Assembly: GCF_015355785.1 (NCBI RefSeq)
Contig: NZ_JADKYW010000005.1
Span: 153,864-217,863, forward strand
From: Arthrobacter gandavensis
GTDB lineage: Bacteria; Actinomycetota; Actinomycetes; Actinomycetales; Micrococcaceae
Length of the DNA stretch: 64,000 nucleotides
Direction: 5' to 3'
This document shows, piece after piece, positions 17,696 through 25,972 of this stretch. Both the position numbers and the translations under genes were made by a program. How positions within the stretch are numbered: the stretch's first letter is position 1; every line of letters starts with the position of its first letter. Below the pieces are notes generated by a model. That model worked only from the letters and a program-made list of their open reading frames with translations, ran no database searches and was not told where the DNA came from.

Positions 17696-18898
17696 CTACT
17701 TCGCGGCTTCCGGCGGCGCCACGGAGTCCGCGGCAACCGTTTCGACAAGCGTGGGGACCCACGTCCCGCCCTGGTCATTGAGCGTGACCTGGTACATGTC
17801 CTGCAGCAGGGCGTGGTCAGAGGCGCGGACCGTGGTGGTTCCCTTAGGCCCCTCGAAGCTCCAGCCCTCGAGTGCGGAGACCATCGCGTCGACGTCACTG
17901 CCGCCTTCGCGGACGGCCTGGACAATCATCTGCCCGGCGACGAAGCCGTCGGGTGTGAACAGGTCCGGCTTCTTTCCGGCTGCTTCCACCGACTCGATCA
18001 TCGCCTTCTCCACCTCGTTGTTCCCGGCGCCCGGGAAGTAGTGGTTGAGGAAGGAGATCTTGGTGCCGGCAGCACCGTATGCTCCGAAGGTGGCTGCGTC
18101 GCCGAGACCGGTGACGATCGGGGCGGCCTCGAAGGCGCCCTGCTGGTCCAGCGCCTGCCACATTGAACCCGACGTGGCGCCGGCCCAGGCAACGAAGGCC
18201 ATGTCCGGTGCTGCGTCGATGAGCTGGCGGGCGAAGGGAGTGAACTCGGTGGCGTCCTCGGGCACCAGGATGCTGGAGACTTCGGCGCCTTCCGCGCCGA
18301 GGACTGCCTCGACGGCGGCGAGGTTGCCCTGGCCGAACGCGTTGTCCTGGGCGAAGACCACTACTTTCTTGCCGGAAAGGTCATCCACGAAAGACCCCGC
18401 TGTGGCCACGTCCTGCAGCGACTGCCTGCCGGAGCGGAAGGTGTACTCGTTGATGCCCTGGATGGCGTCCGTTGCCGCTGGACCGGAGATGTAAAGAACC
18501 TGGTTCTGCTCGGCCTGTTCGGCCAGCTTGAGCGCAATGCCGGAGACCACGGTTCCGGCGAGGATCTTGTAATCCTGCCCGATGAGGTCCTTGGCGACCG
18601 TCACCGCCTTGTCCGGGTCGCCGCCGTCGTCGTGGTAGGTAATGTTCAGCTCGGTGTCCCCCACCTTGCCGGTGCCGTCTGTCGCGTGGTCGATGCCTGC
18701 CTGCAGGCCTTCGTAGTAGGCCTCGCCGTAGGCCGCCAGCGGCCCGGTCTTGGAGTAGACGATTCCGACGTCGACGCTCGACGGCGCGTCGCCGCCTTCT
18801 GCGGGCGCCGTGCCTGCGTCGGTGGACGGGGCGCAGGCCGACAGCGCCAGCCCTGTGGTCAGGGCCGTGGCGAGGAGGAACTTCGTTGTTGCCTTCAC
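17696..18898 (-). CDS. Substrate-binding lipoprotein of the ABC importer (LivK-like)
   Basis: 400 residues. The signal peptide ends in a lipobox, LALSACAP, with the acylated Cys near residue 22, followed by an acidic Ser/Ala linker. The remainder is a type I periplasmic-binding fold of the Leu/Ile/Val and amide-binding family (VGIVYSKTGPLAAYGEAYYEGLQ; IGQDYKILAGTVVSGIAL; KKVVVFAQDNAFGQGNLA). It is anchored outside the cell and sets the substrate specificity, which cannot be read from sequence alone. First gene of the operon; the promoter and operator lie about 85-145 bases upstream. Confidence 0.9.
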   Translation of the reverse strand: MKATTKFLLATALTTGLALSACAPSTDAGTAPAEGGDAPSSVDVGIVYSKTGPLAAYGEAYYEGLQAGIDHATDGTGKVGDTELNITYHDDGGDPDKAVTVAKDLIGQDYKILAGTVVSGIALKLAEQAEQNQVLYISGPAATDAIQGINEYTFRSGRQSLQDVATAGSFVDDLSGKKVVVFAQDNAFGQGNLAAVEAVLGAEGAEVSSILVPEDATEFTPFARQLIDAAPDMAFVAWAGATSGSMWQALDQQGAFEAAPIVTGLGDAATFGAYGAAGTKISFLNHYFPGAGNNEVEKAMIESVEAAGKKPDLFTPDGFVAGQMIVQAVREGGSDVDAMVSALEGWSFEGPKGTTTVRASDHALLQDMYQVTLNDQGGTWVPTLVETVAADSVAPPEAAK

Positions 18899-18982
18899 GG
18901 TGGTGTGCCTTTCAGTGCGGTGGCTGCAGTGGATGCATGCGGTGCGTTGCTTTGGGTGCCGGGCAGGCCGGAGGTGGAGCGC

Positions 18983-19006
18983 TAACCTGAAAGGCGATTC
19001 AGGTTA
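18983..19006. promoter_or_regulatory. 24-bp inverted repeat, probable TetR operator
   Basis: Perfect repeat TAACCTGAA-(AGGCGA)-TTCAGGTTA between the binding-protein gene and prfB. It covers the expected transcription start of the operon promoter at 19012-19041, so a bound repressor would block initiation. The TetR gene inside the operon is the likely binder. Confidence 0.7.
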
Positions 19007-19011
19007 CGGAA

Positions 19012-19041
19012 AATGTATGGCACAGATCACATGTGCGTCAA
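19012..19041 (-). promoter_or_regulatory. Predicted promoter of the transport/catabolic operon
   Basis: Minus strand TTGACG (19041-19036), an 18-base spacer and TACATT (19017-19012). The start site would fall near 19005, at the edge of the inverted repeat. The leader to the first ATG would be about 105 bases. Confidence 0.6.
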
Positions 19042-19064
19042 TGGCTTATTTCTGAGCACACGAA

Positions 19065-19096
19065 AAAGCCCGGATCCCTCAGGGGACCCGGGCTTT
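19065..19096 (-). terminator. Terminator of prfB
   Basis: AAAGCCCGG-A-TCCC pairs with GGGA-C-CCGGGCTTT (14 pairs, one mismatch) around a short loop. On the minus strand it is followed by TTTTTCG, about 40 bases after the prfB stop. Confidence 0.8.
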
Positions 19097-19136
19097 CGCC
19101 GGAGGGTGCTCCGCGGCGCGTCTCGTGAACGACGCG

Positions 19137-20255
19137 CTAATTACGCGCTGAGACGCTGCCGTTGGCACGCCAGCGGATGCCGGCGTCGATGAAGTCGTCG
19201 ATTTCGCCGTCGAACACCGCGGAGGTGTTACCTACTTCGTGTTCGGTGCGCAGGTCCTTGACCATCTGGTACGGGTTGAGAACGTAGGAGCGCATCTGGT
19301 CGCCCCAGGACGCCTTCACGTCGCCGGCGAACGCCTTCTTCTCGGCGTCTTCCTGTTCCTTCTTCAGCAGCAGGAGCCGGGACTGGAGTACGCGCATTGC
19401 AGCCGCCCGGTTCTGCAGCTGGGACTTTTCGTTCTGCATTGAAACCACCGTGCCGGTGGGGATGTGGGTCAGGCGGACGGCGGAGTCCGTGGTGTTCACG
19501 GACTGCCCGCCGGGGCCGGAGGAGCGGAAAACGTCCACGCGGATTTCGTTGTCCGGGATGTCGATGTGGTCGGTGGCTTCGATCAGCGGAATCACTTCGA
19601 CCGCCGCGAAGGAGGTCTGGCGGCGTCCCTGGTTGTCGAACGGGCTGATGCGCACCAGCCGGTGTGTCCCGGCCTCCACTACCAGTGTGCCGAAGGCGTA
19701 GGGCGACTTGACCTCGAAGGTTGCGGATTTCAGCCCGGCTTCTTCGGCGTAGGAAGTGTCCAGGACCTGGGTCGGATAGCCATGGCGCTCTGCCCAGCGC
19801 AGGTACATGCGCAGCAGCATGTCCGCGAAGTCTGCGGCGTCCACACCGCCTGCTCCGGCACGGATGGTCACTACGGCTTCGCGTTCGTCGTACTCACCGG
19901 AGAGCAGGGTCACCACTTCGAGCTCGGAGAGCGCCTTACGCAGCGACTCCAGTTCTCCCGCGGCCTCGGCCTTGCTGTCGGCGTCGGATTCGTCCTGGGC
20001 CAGCTCCACCAACACTTCGAGGTCGTCAATGCGGGCTTCCAGCTTCTGGAGCCGCTCCAGGGCGCTCTGCTTGTGCGAAAGCCTGGACGTGATCTTCTGG
20101 GCAGCGTCCGGGTCATCCCACAGATTGGGTTCCCCCGCCATCTCGCTGAGTTCAGCGATGTCCTCCTTCATCGCGGCGACGTCTGAGACGTCCTCGATGG
20201 AGGCAAACGTAGAGCGGAGGGCGCGGATTTCTGCGGGAAAATCAATTTCAGCCAT
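19137..20255 (-). CDS. prfB: Peptide chain release factor 2
   Basis: 372 residues, full length. The RF2 stop-recognition tripeptide SPF is in [18 protein letters not shown], and the catalytic GGQ is in [19 protein letters not shown]2 ends translation at UGA and UAA. The frame is uninterrupted from the ATG, so there is no autoregulatory programmed frameshift of the E. coli kind. In related genomes prfB leads straight into ftsE; here a 9-kb operon and its regulatory region lie between. Confidence 0.96.
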   Translation of the reverse strand: MAEIDFPAEIRALRSTFASIEDVSDVAAMKEDIAELSEMAGEPNLWDDPDAAQKITSRLSHKQSALERLQKLEARIDDLEVLVELAQDESDADSKAEAAGELESLRKALSELEVVTLLSGEYDEREAVVTIRAGAGGVDAADFADMLLRMYLRWAERHGYPTQVLDTSYAEEAGLKSATFEVKSPYAFGTLVVEAGTHRLVRISPFDNQGRRQTSFAAVEVIPLIEATDHIDIPDNEIRVDVFRSSGPGGQSVNTTDSAVRLTHIPTGTVVSMQNEKSQLQNRAAAMRVLQSRLLLLKKEQEDAEKKAFAGDVKASWGDQMRSYVLNPYQMVKDLRTEHEVGNTSAVFDGEIDDFIDAGIRWRANGSVSARN

Positions 20256-20412
20256 GGTGATTACAGACTACGCCATGCCCCGGTTTTCCTGCCTTGGCTG
20301 TGTCCGGTGGATGACCGAGCCGATCCGTGACGCACCGAAGCTTTGTTCGCCTGGATGTCAGAGCCCGGGAGTACATTGGTGCTCTCCAATCCGGAAAGGA
20401 GCTTCCGACTCG

Positions 20413-20709
20413 ATGAATGCTTCCCCCTCCCCTATCCGCCACCCCGAGCGCGGACACAGCTACGGCCGCGACGAGCTCGAAGAGCTGGCCGAACAGGGCG
20501 ATCCCTGGGCAATTGGCAAGCTGGACGACTGGGACCAGTACGAGGCGGCCGATTACGTTGGATCGCTGCGTGACCGCTGCCCTGACCCGGCCTGCGACCT
20601 GTACGGCGAGCGCGTGACCCTTTGCTATGCCGACGACGGCACGTTGCTCGAGGTCGATCACGGCGGTTGGGGCCACTACCCGCCGCAGGAACAGGCGAAG
20701 GCTTCCTAG
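20413..20709 (+). CDS. Small acidic hypothetical protein
   Basis: 98 residues, acidic and probably cytosolic. It is rich in Asp, Glu, Tyr and Trp (GRDELEELAEQGDPWAIGKLDDWDQYEAADY) and has two Cys (CPDPACDLYG). I do not recognise a family. AAAGGAG at 20395-20401 serves as ribosome-binding site with a rather long 11-base spacing to the ATG at 20413. It is divergent from prfB and convergent with the Tad locus, standing alone. Confidence 0.65.
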   Translation: MNASPSPIRHPERGHSYGRDELEELAEQGDPWAIGKLDDWDQYEAADYVGSLRDRCPDPACDLYGERVTLCYADDGTLLEVDHGGWGHYPPQEQAKAS

Positions 20710-20809
20710 GTTCGTCGGGCGGAGGTTTAGCGGGTCCGAGGCAAGCCTTTGTTTGGCCGGGCGTGTGCCTGGCGACGGCGGGGCGGCAGCGTGCGGCGGC
20801 AGCCCGGCG

Positions 20810-21286
20810 TTAGCGCGTCAGGCGGGCCCGCGCGTCGCTCTCTGCGGTAATCCGGATACCGTTCGGGATGAGGAAGTTCACGATCGGCGGATGGACGACG
20901 CCGGACAGGACAACGCGCGCGGTGCGCCCGTCCGGGGTGCCGGTTTCCGGTTCGATCCTGAGGGACGCAGTTACCTCCCCGGCTCGGCTCTCCCCCAGGT
21001 AACGCTGGACCTGCGCCGTGACGCGCCCCGAATCCAGCAGCGCAATCGGCTCCGAACTGTCTGAGCCCTGAACCTGGGCCAGCGAGAAAGTATCGGCCGC
21101 CGCCAAGGCTGCGCCGTCGGCCGCCGACAGTAGCTTTTTGTGGCCGACATATACCGAGGAAGCCCCCGCGATGACCGTGATTACCAGCAACGCCAGCACA
21201 ACGTATCCGATGATCAGCACTCCGACCTGGCCTGAGTCGTGAGCGTCCGACGCTGCTTCCGGACCCGCCCGGCGTATCTGGGTCAT
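20810..21286 (-). CDS. Rv3654c-like TadE/TadG pilus-associated protein
   Basis: 158 residues. After a polar N-terminus a single transmembrane segment (VGVLIIGYVVLALLVITVIAGASSVYV) is followed by KKLLSAADGAALAAAD, the pattern of TadG/Rv3654c proteins, then an extracytoplasmic domain. These are minor pseudopilin-like parts of Tad (Flp) pili. It is the last gene of the Tad operon here, and its start overlaps the stop of the preceding TadE-like gene (ATGA-type). Confidence 0.8.
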   Translation of the reverse strand: MTQIRRAGPEAASDAHDSGQVGVLIIGYVVLALLVITVIAGASSVYVGHKKLLSAADGAALAAADTFSLAQVQGSDSSEPIALLDSGRVTAQVQRYLGESRAGEVTASLRIEPETGTPDGRTARVVLSGVVHPPIVNFLIPNGIRITAESDARARLTR

Positions 21287-21741
21287 CGGTACCTCTCAAC
21301 TGTCTGCATAGCCGTCGAATCGACCCGTACAGGTGCCAGATCCATCCCCAGAACGCCGGCGAACGGGAGTGGAACGTTCATGGCCGCAGTGACGGATACT
21401 GTTGATCCTGGGACTCCGCATTCAGGGCTGCACGTTATTTGGAGCTCAAGGACACCCGGGTCGAATCCGAAATCCGCGAGTGCCAGTTCCGCTGCCGCCC
21501 GCGCCTGTCCATCAGGTCCGTCTTCTGGAGAAGAAGCGGCGTAGACCTTCGCAGCGTGCTCCGCGGCTCCAACCATCGCGTAGGCGGCTCCCTGGACCTG
21601 TCCGGCGGTGAGGATGAGGTAGACCAGCGGAACCAGCAGCAGGACTCCGAGGAAGACGAACTCAACCGCTGCGCTTCCGTCCTCGTTCGAGTCCCGGCGA
21701 TCTGCACCTGGAACCATCGAATCAGTCCGGCCAGTAGGCAT
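21283..21741 (-). CDS. TadE-like minor pilin
   Basis: 152 residues from the ATG at 21741, which has GAGGTGG 7-8 bases upstream and overlaps the preceding gene by about 20 bases. The TadE signature GSAAVEFVFLGVLLLVPLVYLIL (Gly-Ser-Ala-x-x-Glu-Phe start of a transmembrane helix) lies near residue 25. The C-terminal domain outside the membrane has a Cys pair (TCSPECG). It is one of two TadE-type proteins in the locus; they would be processed and built into or control the pilus. Confidence 0.8.
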   Translation of the reverse strand: MPTGRTDSMVPGADRRDSNEDGSAAVEFVFLGVLLLVPLVYLILTAGQVQGAAYAMVGAAEHAAKVYAASSPEDGPDGQARAAAELALADFGFDPGVLELQITCSPECGVPGSTVSVTAAMNVPLPFAGVLGMDLAPVRVDSTAMQTVERYR

Positions 21742-22252
21742 GTCCTGCCACCTCGATTCCTCCCTGTGGTCCAATCAGGCCAATGACCGGCAGCGGAGCC
21801 CGCACCGTGACCCTGAGCATCGCGTGTCCTGAGTCCTCCGACCGCGCGTAGGAAATGTCCTGCGCGAATCCGGGGCTCAGGGAGCCTGAGATCAGCTGCC
21901 GGGTTCGTTCCACGCCATCCTGCGGGTTCCGGTCCGCCAGGGTCCCGTAGCGTGCGCCTGACGCTGCAGCATCCGTGAGCGTGTTGCGCACGTGCAGCAC
22001 CAGCGCCAGCTGTATTACCGCGACCACAATGACCGTCAGCAGTGCCCCCACCAGGACGAAGTCAACGACGGCGGATCCGGCTTCGCGGTCCTCGCTCCCG
22101 TCGTTGCTTCCGTCGACGCCCCCCGCTCGGGGAACGTCGCTGCTTCTGGATGGTCCCCTGCTTGTGCAGGCGTCCCTACTTCTGGACTTGGGCGATTGCT
22201 GATTCAAAGAGGGAAACCAATGCAGGCCGCGCCACGGTAAGGATCGCGGCAA
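21722..22252 (-). CDS. TadE family pilus minor pilin (start uncertain)
   Basis: The frame gives 176 residues from a TTG at 22252. The conserved part begins near residue 59 with GSAVVDFVLVGALLTVIVVAVIQLALVLHV, the TadE transmembrane signature, followed by TDAAASGARYGTLADRNP. The first codons overlap the end of the DUF4244 gene. The start is unclear: a second TTG at 22207 is possible, and neither has a Shine-Dalgarno. The product is probably a minor pilin of the Tad pilus. Confidence 0.72.
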   Translation of the reverse strand: MPRSLPWRGLHWFPSLNQQSPKSRSRDACTSRGPSRSSDVPRAGGVDGSNDGSEDREAGSAVVDFVLVGALLTVIVVAVIQLALVLHVRNTLTDAAASGARYGTLADRNPQDGVERTRQLISGSLSPGFAQDISYARSEDSGHAMLRVTVRAPLPVIGLIGPQGGIEVAGHAYWPD

Positions 22253-22406
22253 CCAGTACGGCGGACATGAGTGTGATCATGACCCAACCGGGGACGTCGC
22301 CCCGCTCCCGCTCAGAGATTGGGGGATGCAGCGCAGCCTGCAGCCGGGTCATGAGTGTGACCGCCAGCAGGGCGGGCAGCGTCCGCAGCGCGATTCGTGT
22401 TCTCAT
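22176..22406 (-). CDS. DUF4244 small membrane protein, probable Flp-type pilin
   Basis: 76 residues from the ATG at 22406, with AAAGGAC about 5 bases upstream. A basic N-terminus and first hydrophobic stretch are followed by ERERGDVPGWVMITLMSAVLVAAILTVARPAL, the DUF4244 core. In actinobacterial Tad loci this gene takes the place of the Flp major pilin, between tadC and the TadE genes, exactly as here. The gap of about 50 bases before it is the largest in the tadB-tadE run, consistent with separate strong expression of a pilin. Confidence 0.78.
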   Translation of the reverse strand: MRTRIALRTLPALLAVTLMTRLQAALHPPISERERGDVPGWVMITLMSAVLVAAILTVARPALVSLFESAIAQVQK

Positions 22407-22459
22407 GGAAGTCCTTTCGTTGGTGTTCCGGGATCGTGGGTTGGCTGTCGTTGGTGTCA

Positions 22460-23395
22460 TCACAGTCCAATACTGAGAAGGGAAAGACCTGGAAAGACCG
22501 CGAAGAGGACGGTCAATGGAAGGACACCGAAGACCAGCGGAACCATCATCGCGATCTCCTTCTTGCCGGCTTCCTCCATAAGCTCCCGCTTGGCCATGTC
22601 ACGGACATCTTGGGCCTGCGACCGCAGCACATCTGCCAGCGGGGTGCCACGCTCGATGGCCACGGACATACCGTCCACGAACCTGGAGAGCGGGGCCAGC
22701 TGGGTACGTTTCGAGATATTGCCCAAGGCTGCCAGGAGCGGAATTCCGGAGCGGGTCTCCGCGAGCGCCCGACCGAATTCCCTGGACAGCTCGCCGCCTG
22801 AGACACGGGTTACACGCTCCAGGGCACCGCCCGCGCTTTCCCCCGCCCCGACCGCCAGCGCCATCATCTCAGCGAGGCTTGGAAACTCTGCAAGCATGAG
22901 CGCCTCCCGCTTCCTCACCTGTCTGGTCAGGAGGTAGTCACGGAGCAGGTAGCCCAGTACGCCTGTGGCCAGGGACAGTGTCCCGACTGCAGGAACCGAG
23001 ATTTGTCCGTTGACTGCCAGCCACATGCCGCAGGCTCCGCCCGCAAGCAGTCCTGTGCCGGCTAACAGGAGCTGCGCGGAGCGGAACTCAAGGACGCTCA
23101 TGTGTCCTCCCGCGCGGTCCAGACGCTTTTGCAGGGAGGACGCCGTCGGGTTCAGGCGTTCCAGCCTTCCCGCCAGTTCGGCAAGCAGAGGGCGAAACAC
23201 CCGTTCAAGGGGACCGAACGGGGTGATATCCGCGGATGCGAGAAGCCTGGAACCCGGAGAAACGGAGCGCAGCTGCGGCGCGATCCGGTCGGCGAAAGAG
23301 ATGGGCCGCAAGAACGGCAGGCGTACGACGGACAGCCACAGGCCGGTGCCAAGGCATGCTCCCGTCAGCATGGCCAGGGGCCAGACGCCGCTCAC
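22460..23395 (-). CDS. tadC: Type II secretion F-domain protein TadC
   Basis: 311 residues. An N-terminal membrane helix, two further helices near 105-150, the T2SSF domain (ALMLAEFPSLAEMMALAVGAGESAGGALERV ... FVDGMSVAIERGTPLADVLRSQAQDVRD) and a C-terminal helix (VPLVFGVLPLTVLFAVFPGL) give the TadC layout. With TadB it forms the inner-membrane platform driven by the TadA ATPase. Its start overlaps the tadB stop (ATGA). Confidence 0.88.
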   Translation of the reverse strand: MSGVWPLAMLTGACLGTGLWLSVVRLPFLRPISFADRIAPQLRSVSPGSRLLASADITPFGPLERVFRPLLAELAGRLERLNPTASSLQKRLDRAGGHMSVLEFRSAQLLLAGTGLLAGGACGMWLAVNGQISVPAVGTLSLATGVLGYLLRDYLLTRQVRKREALMLAEFPSLAEMMALAVGAGESAGGALERVTRVSGGELSREFGRALAETRSGIPLLAALGNISKRTQLAPLSRFVDGMSVAIERGTPLADVLRSQAQDVRDMAKRELMEEAGKKEIAMMVPLVFGVLPLTVLFAVFPGLSLLSIGL

Positions 23396-24246
23396 CGAAG
23401 GACCCTCCTCTCGGCAGGCAGCGCCCCGATGCGCAGCATCAGCCGATAGCAGCCCACGGAGATGACCATGCCGGCGGCCAGTACTGCTGCCCCTGCCGGC
23501 GTGTTGTAGGCCTTTACAGCTTCAGGCGCAGTGGCCATGAGGACAAGGACTATCCACGGCGCTGCCACTGCCAGCCGGGCAGCATTAACCGTCCAGGACT
23601 GCCTGGCCAGCAACTCGCTGCGTGTCCGTGCATTCTCACGGAGGAACTCGGCCAGCGTCCCCAGCAGCCGTCCGAGGTCCGACCCGCCAACCTGCCGGGT
23701 TATGCGCAGGGATTCTACGATCCGGTCCCCCACGGGGTCCGCGAGACGGTCTTTGAGGGCGTCCAGCGCGTCGTCAAATGAGCCCCCGGAGCGGTAGTCG
23801 GCACCGAATTCCCGGAACGGCGCACGAAGTTCTTCAGGTCCGTTGACGCCAAGCTGTATAAGGGCTTCCGGCAGGGACATGCCGGCACGGATGGCGGAGC
23901 GCAGATGGTCGACTGCATCGGGCCACAGCTCCAGCAGGGACGCACTCCTTCTCGCAGCCTGCCACCGCACAGCAGTAACAGGGAGAGCCGAGGCGAAGAC
24001 TCCGAAGCAGCCCGCAATCGGGAGAGAGCCGGTGAGGGCCCAGGCCCCGAGCAATACCAGTACGCCCAGCAGGGCGCTGCTCAGAACGAGTCCACCCGGC
24101 GTCACTCGGGTGACACCCGATGCCCGCAGCAGCTCCTCGAGCCGCCCGGAATGACGCAGCTTCGGCGCTCGCTCGGGAACAGCCCAGCAGGACCACCACA
24201 CCAGGAACAGGCCCATTCCCAGTGTCAGTCCCGCTACGGCGCTCAT
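23392..24246 (-). CDS. tadB: Type II secretion F-domain protein TadB
   Basis: 284 residues with an N-terminal helix, a helix pair near 55-85, the T2SSF domain (LWPDAVDHLRSAIRAGMSLPEAL ... DDALDALKDRLADPVGDRIVESLRI) and two C-terminal helices. It is the partner of TadC. The start overlaps the stop of the 3' part of tadA by four bases (ATGA), the normal coupling in an intact tadA-tadB-tadC operon; this coupling is now cut off from the tadA promoter by the inserted element. Confidence 0.88.
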   Translation of the reverse strand: MSAVAGLTLGMGLFLVWWSCWAVPERAPKLRHSGRLEELLRASGVTRVTPGGLVLSSALLGVLVLLGAWALTGSLPIAGCFGVFASALPVTAVRWQAARRSASLLELWPDAVDHLRSAIRAGMSLPEALIQLGVNGPEELRAPFREFGADYRSGGSFDDALDALKDRLADPVGDRIVESLRITRQVGGSDLGRLLGTLAEFLRENARTRSELLARQSWTVNAARLAVAAPWIVLVLMATAPEAVKAYNTPAGAAVLAAGMVISVGCYRLMLRIGALPAERRVLR

Positions 24247-24611
24247 GCTGCCGGTTCCAGGAGCTCGGCCAGGTTCATCCCCGCACGTGCGAACTTGTCC
24301 GGCGACGGCAACGAGGACGGTGAGGCCTCCAGTCTTCCATTCTCGCGCTGGAACACGAGGCTCGATTCAATGACTCCGTTTTCCACCCGCCGGCCCAGTG
24401 CCAGGATTTCCGCAACTTCACGCTTGCCGGCAGGGCTCCGGACACAATGGACCACGAGATCGATGCAGGAAGCAACAGTCGGCACCACGAAGGAGCTGGA
24501 GATATTGGCTCCGGCCAGCAGCGGCAGCGTGGAGATCTTTGTGACGGCGTCGTGCGCGCTATTGGCGTGGACCGTGCACATCCCAGGCAAGGCCGAACAA
24601 CTTACACACAC
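24243..24611 (-). pseudogene. tadA: 3' fragment of tadA/cpaF, separated by the inserted element
   Basis: The TadA part runs from the Pro codon at 24587 to the stop: PGMCTVHANSAHDAVTKI and onwards, 114 residues. It holds the conserved His box (TVHANSA) and the C-terminal domain of the secretion ATPase. The eight residues before it (from the ATG at 24611) are element sequence, so an N-terminally truncated product of 122 residues could be made but would lack both Walker motifs. The 5' portion lies at 31295-32179. The two parts join in frame at a shared CC. The reading frame is otherwise undamaged. Confidence 0.9.
24585..24588 (-). other. Left attachment junction in tadA
   Basis: Coding (minus) strand reads TTG-CCT-GGG-ATG. 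CCT GGG ATG belongs to tadA (Pro-Gly-Met), while TTG and everything before it is element DNA. The putative core CC is at 24587-24586. Confidence 0.65.
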
Positions 24612-24629
24612 ACTTCAGAAATGACCCAA

Positions 24630-24657
24630 AGAGAACCCACCCGCAGGTGGGTTCTCT
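24630..24657 (-). terminator. Hairpin terminator at the left end of the element
   Basis: Perfect 12-bp stem AGAGAACCCACC / GGTGGGTTCTCT with loop CGCA, 12 bases after the stop of the 102-residue gene on the minus strand and followed there by TTTGGG. It would stop transcription leaving the element toward the tadA fragment and tadB. Confidence 0.75.
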
Positions 24658-24669
24658 AAGTGTTCGCTG

Positions 24670-24978
24670 CTACGACGCCTGAGCTTCTTCTTCGGCCATG
24701 AAATTGAGCACCTTCACGGGGGCATTCGAGGTTTCTTGCACCGCCAAGGTCTGGGCCACCTGAACGGCCATGCCCTGTGCCACACCCGTCGCGACCTCGT
24801 AATCAAAGTTTTCGCCCTCTTCGCGCGTTACATTCTTGGCCCAGACCAATGCCTGTCCGGCCGTAGTCGTGACGCTCACTTGTGCCTCAGTTCCTGAAAC
24901 GGAGGACTCGATCCTTATGATCGCGTCGGCGCGGAGCATCTGCGTGCCGAAAGTGTTCCAAATCCATACCTGTGCCAT
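24670..24978 (-). CDS. Hypothetical protein of the element
   Basis: 102 residues, acidic, without a membrane segment, beginning MAQVWIWNTFGTQML and ending in Glu/Ala-rich EEEAQAS. It alternates strands (IIRIESSVSGTEAQVSVTTTAGQALVWA) and a later helix. No family is recognised. AGGAAGG lies 5 bases before the ATG and a terminator follows the stop, so it is a real expressed unit. It is the gene nearest the left end, where recombination directionality factors are sometimes found, but nothing in the protein shows that role. Confidence 0.65.
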   Translation of the reverse strand: MAQVWIWNTFGTQMLRADAIIRIESSVSGTEAQVSVTTTAGQALVWAKNVTREEGENFDYEVATGVAQGMAVQVAQTLAVQETSNAPVKVLNFMAEEEAQAS

Positions 24979-25105
24979 GGTGGCCTTCCTGTTCGATAGG
25001 GGCCGATTCCCCCCGCTAAAGATAACAACCCCGTCTGATCAGCGCGTGCAGTTCATGACACATGGAGGCATGCGGGAAGTGTTGATGCCCGCTATTCAGA
25101 TAGTG

Positions 25106-25750
25106 TCAGTGGCGCGCTTCTTCCTGGTCAGCAAGATTTCTCCGGACTTGTTCCCACTCGCTCTTGGGCAGCGGTGTAGTTAACAGGTGCAGCTGAGTCC
25201 AGATGACCGAGTATTTTTCGTCGAACTCATCCCGCCACCGGCGGTGATCCCGCAGGATTTGACTCTCCCAGTTGCTCAGTTTTTGGCCACTTTCCCAAGG
25301 CAGCAAAAGGAGTCTGCACATCTTGTCTGCGAGCGCCGCCAACTCCGTGCATCGCTTCAAGAGGTCAAGATTTATACCGAAAACAAGACGCACACGGTAG
25401 GCAGCTGAGGCCATTTGGTTATTGGCCGCGTTCACCCTTCTGTTCCACTCCGTCGTATTGTCGCCCCGGCTTTCGCTGAAACCCCAAAGATCGCGAACGG
25501 TCATGACTTCTTCAAAAGCATCCTGCAATCGGATCATGGCATCGAGACGCTTGTCTCTCAGCCAGTCCATATAGGCCGACTCAGCAGTCTGACTAAGAGC
25601 CGCTTGCTGGAACTCCAGTTGTTGTGCCTGGAGCTTCGCCTGATGGTCGGCCGATCTCTTGCCTTGCCAGAGTTGGAGGGCGACGTTGCCCAACAGCGCC
25701 AGCACTGACGCACCTGCCGCAATCCATGCGGCCCAGATTGGAGCTTCCAT
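25106..25750 (-). CDS. Membrane-anchored coiled-coil hypothetical protein
   Basis: 214 residues. One N-terminal transmembrane helix (WAAWIAAGASVLALLGNVALQLW) is followed by a long helical, Gln/Ala-rich region (ADHQAKLQAQQLEFQQAALSQTAESAY) and a cytosolic helical domain rich in Trp and Arg. No family recognised. GGGGGAAG precedes the ATG. It is divergent from the TIR gene, with about 220 bases between the starts, so the two could share regulation. A second element protein (28121-28741) has the same N-terminal anchor plan but no obvious sequence likeness. Confidence 0.7.
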   Translation of the reverse strand: MEAPIWAAWIAAGASVLALLGNVALQLWQGKRSADHQAKLQAQQLEFQQAALSQTAESAYMDWLRDKRLDAMIRLQDAFEEVMTVRDLWGFSESRGDNTTEWNRRVNAANNQMASAAYRVRLVFGINLDLLKRCTELAALADKMCRLLLLPWESGQKLSNWESQILRDHRRWRDEFDEKYSVIWTQLHLLTTPLPKSEWEQVRRNLADQEEARH

Positions 25751-25972
25751 CTACTTCCCCCGTTGCGGACTGCTACACCTGCGATCACGCTACCGTAGAC
25801 CAATGCCCGCTCTGTCGGAGCTTCGCGGGCAGCGGTCGATCAGAGGCTTCACCCAATGTCCATAACTCAGGCGTTACTTCGATAAGGGGGTTACGCCTAC
25901 TGATGGTTATTCTGGTCACAGACATTAGCGGGCGGCCATCAGCATTGGGCCCCCATCATCGAGAGGTTTCCA

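Noticed and set aside
16874-18166. 430-codon plus-strand frame
   Set aside because: Antisense to the LivG-like and binding-protein genes; no start signal.
20100-20255. Programmed frameshift in prfB
   Set aside because: The reading frame is continuous from the ATG through the GGQ motif and no early in-frame stop exists.
24540-24660. tRNA gene as integration site of the element
   Set aside because: No cloverleaf or tRNA 3' end at either junction; the target is the tadA coding sequence and the integrase is a serine type, which does not need a tRNA.
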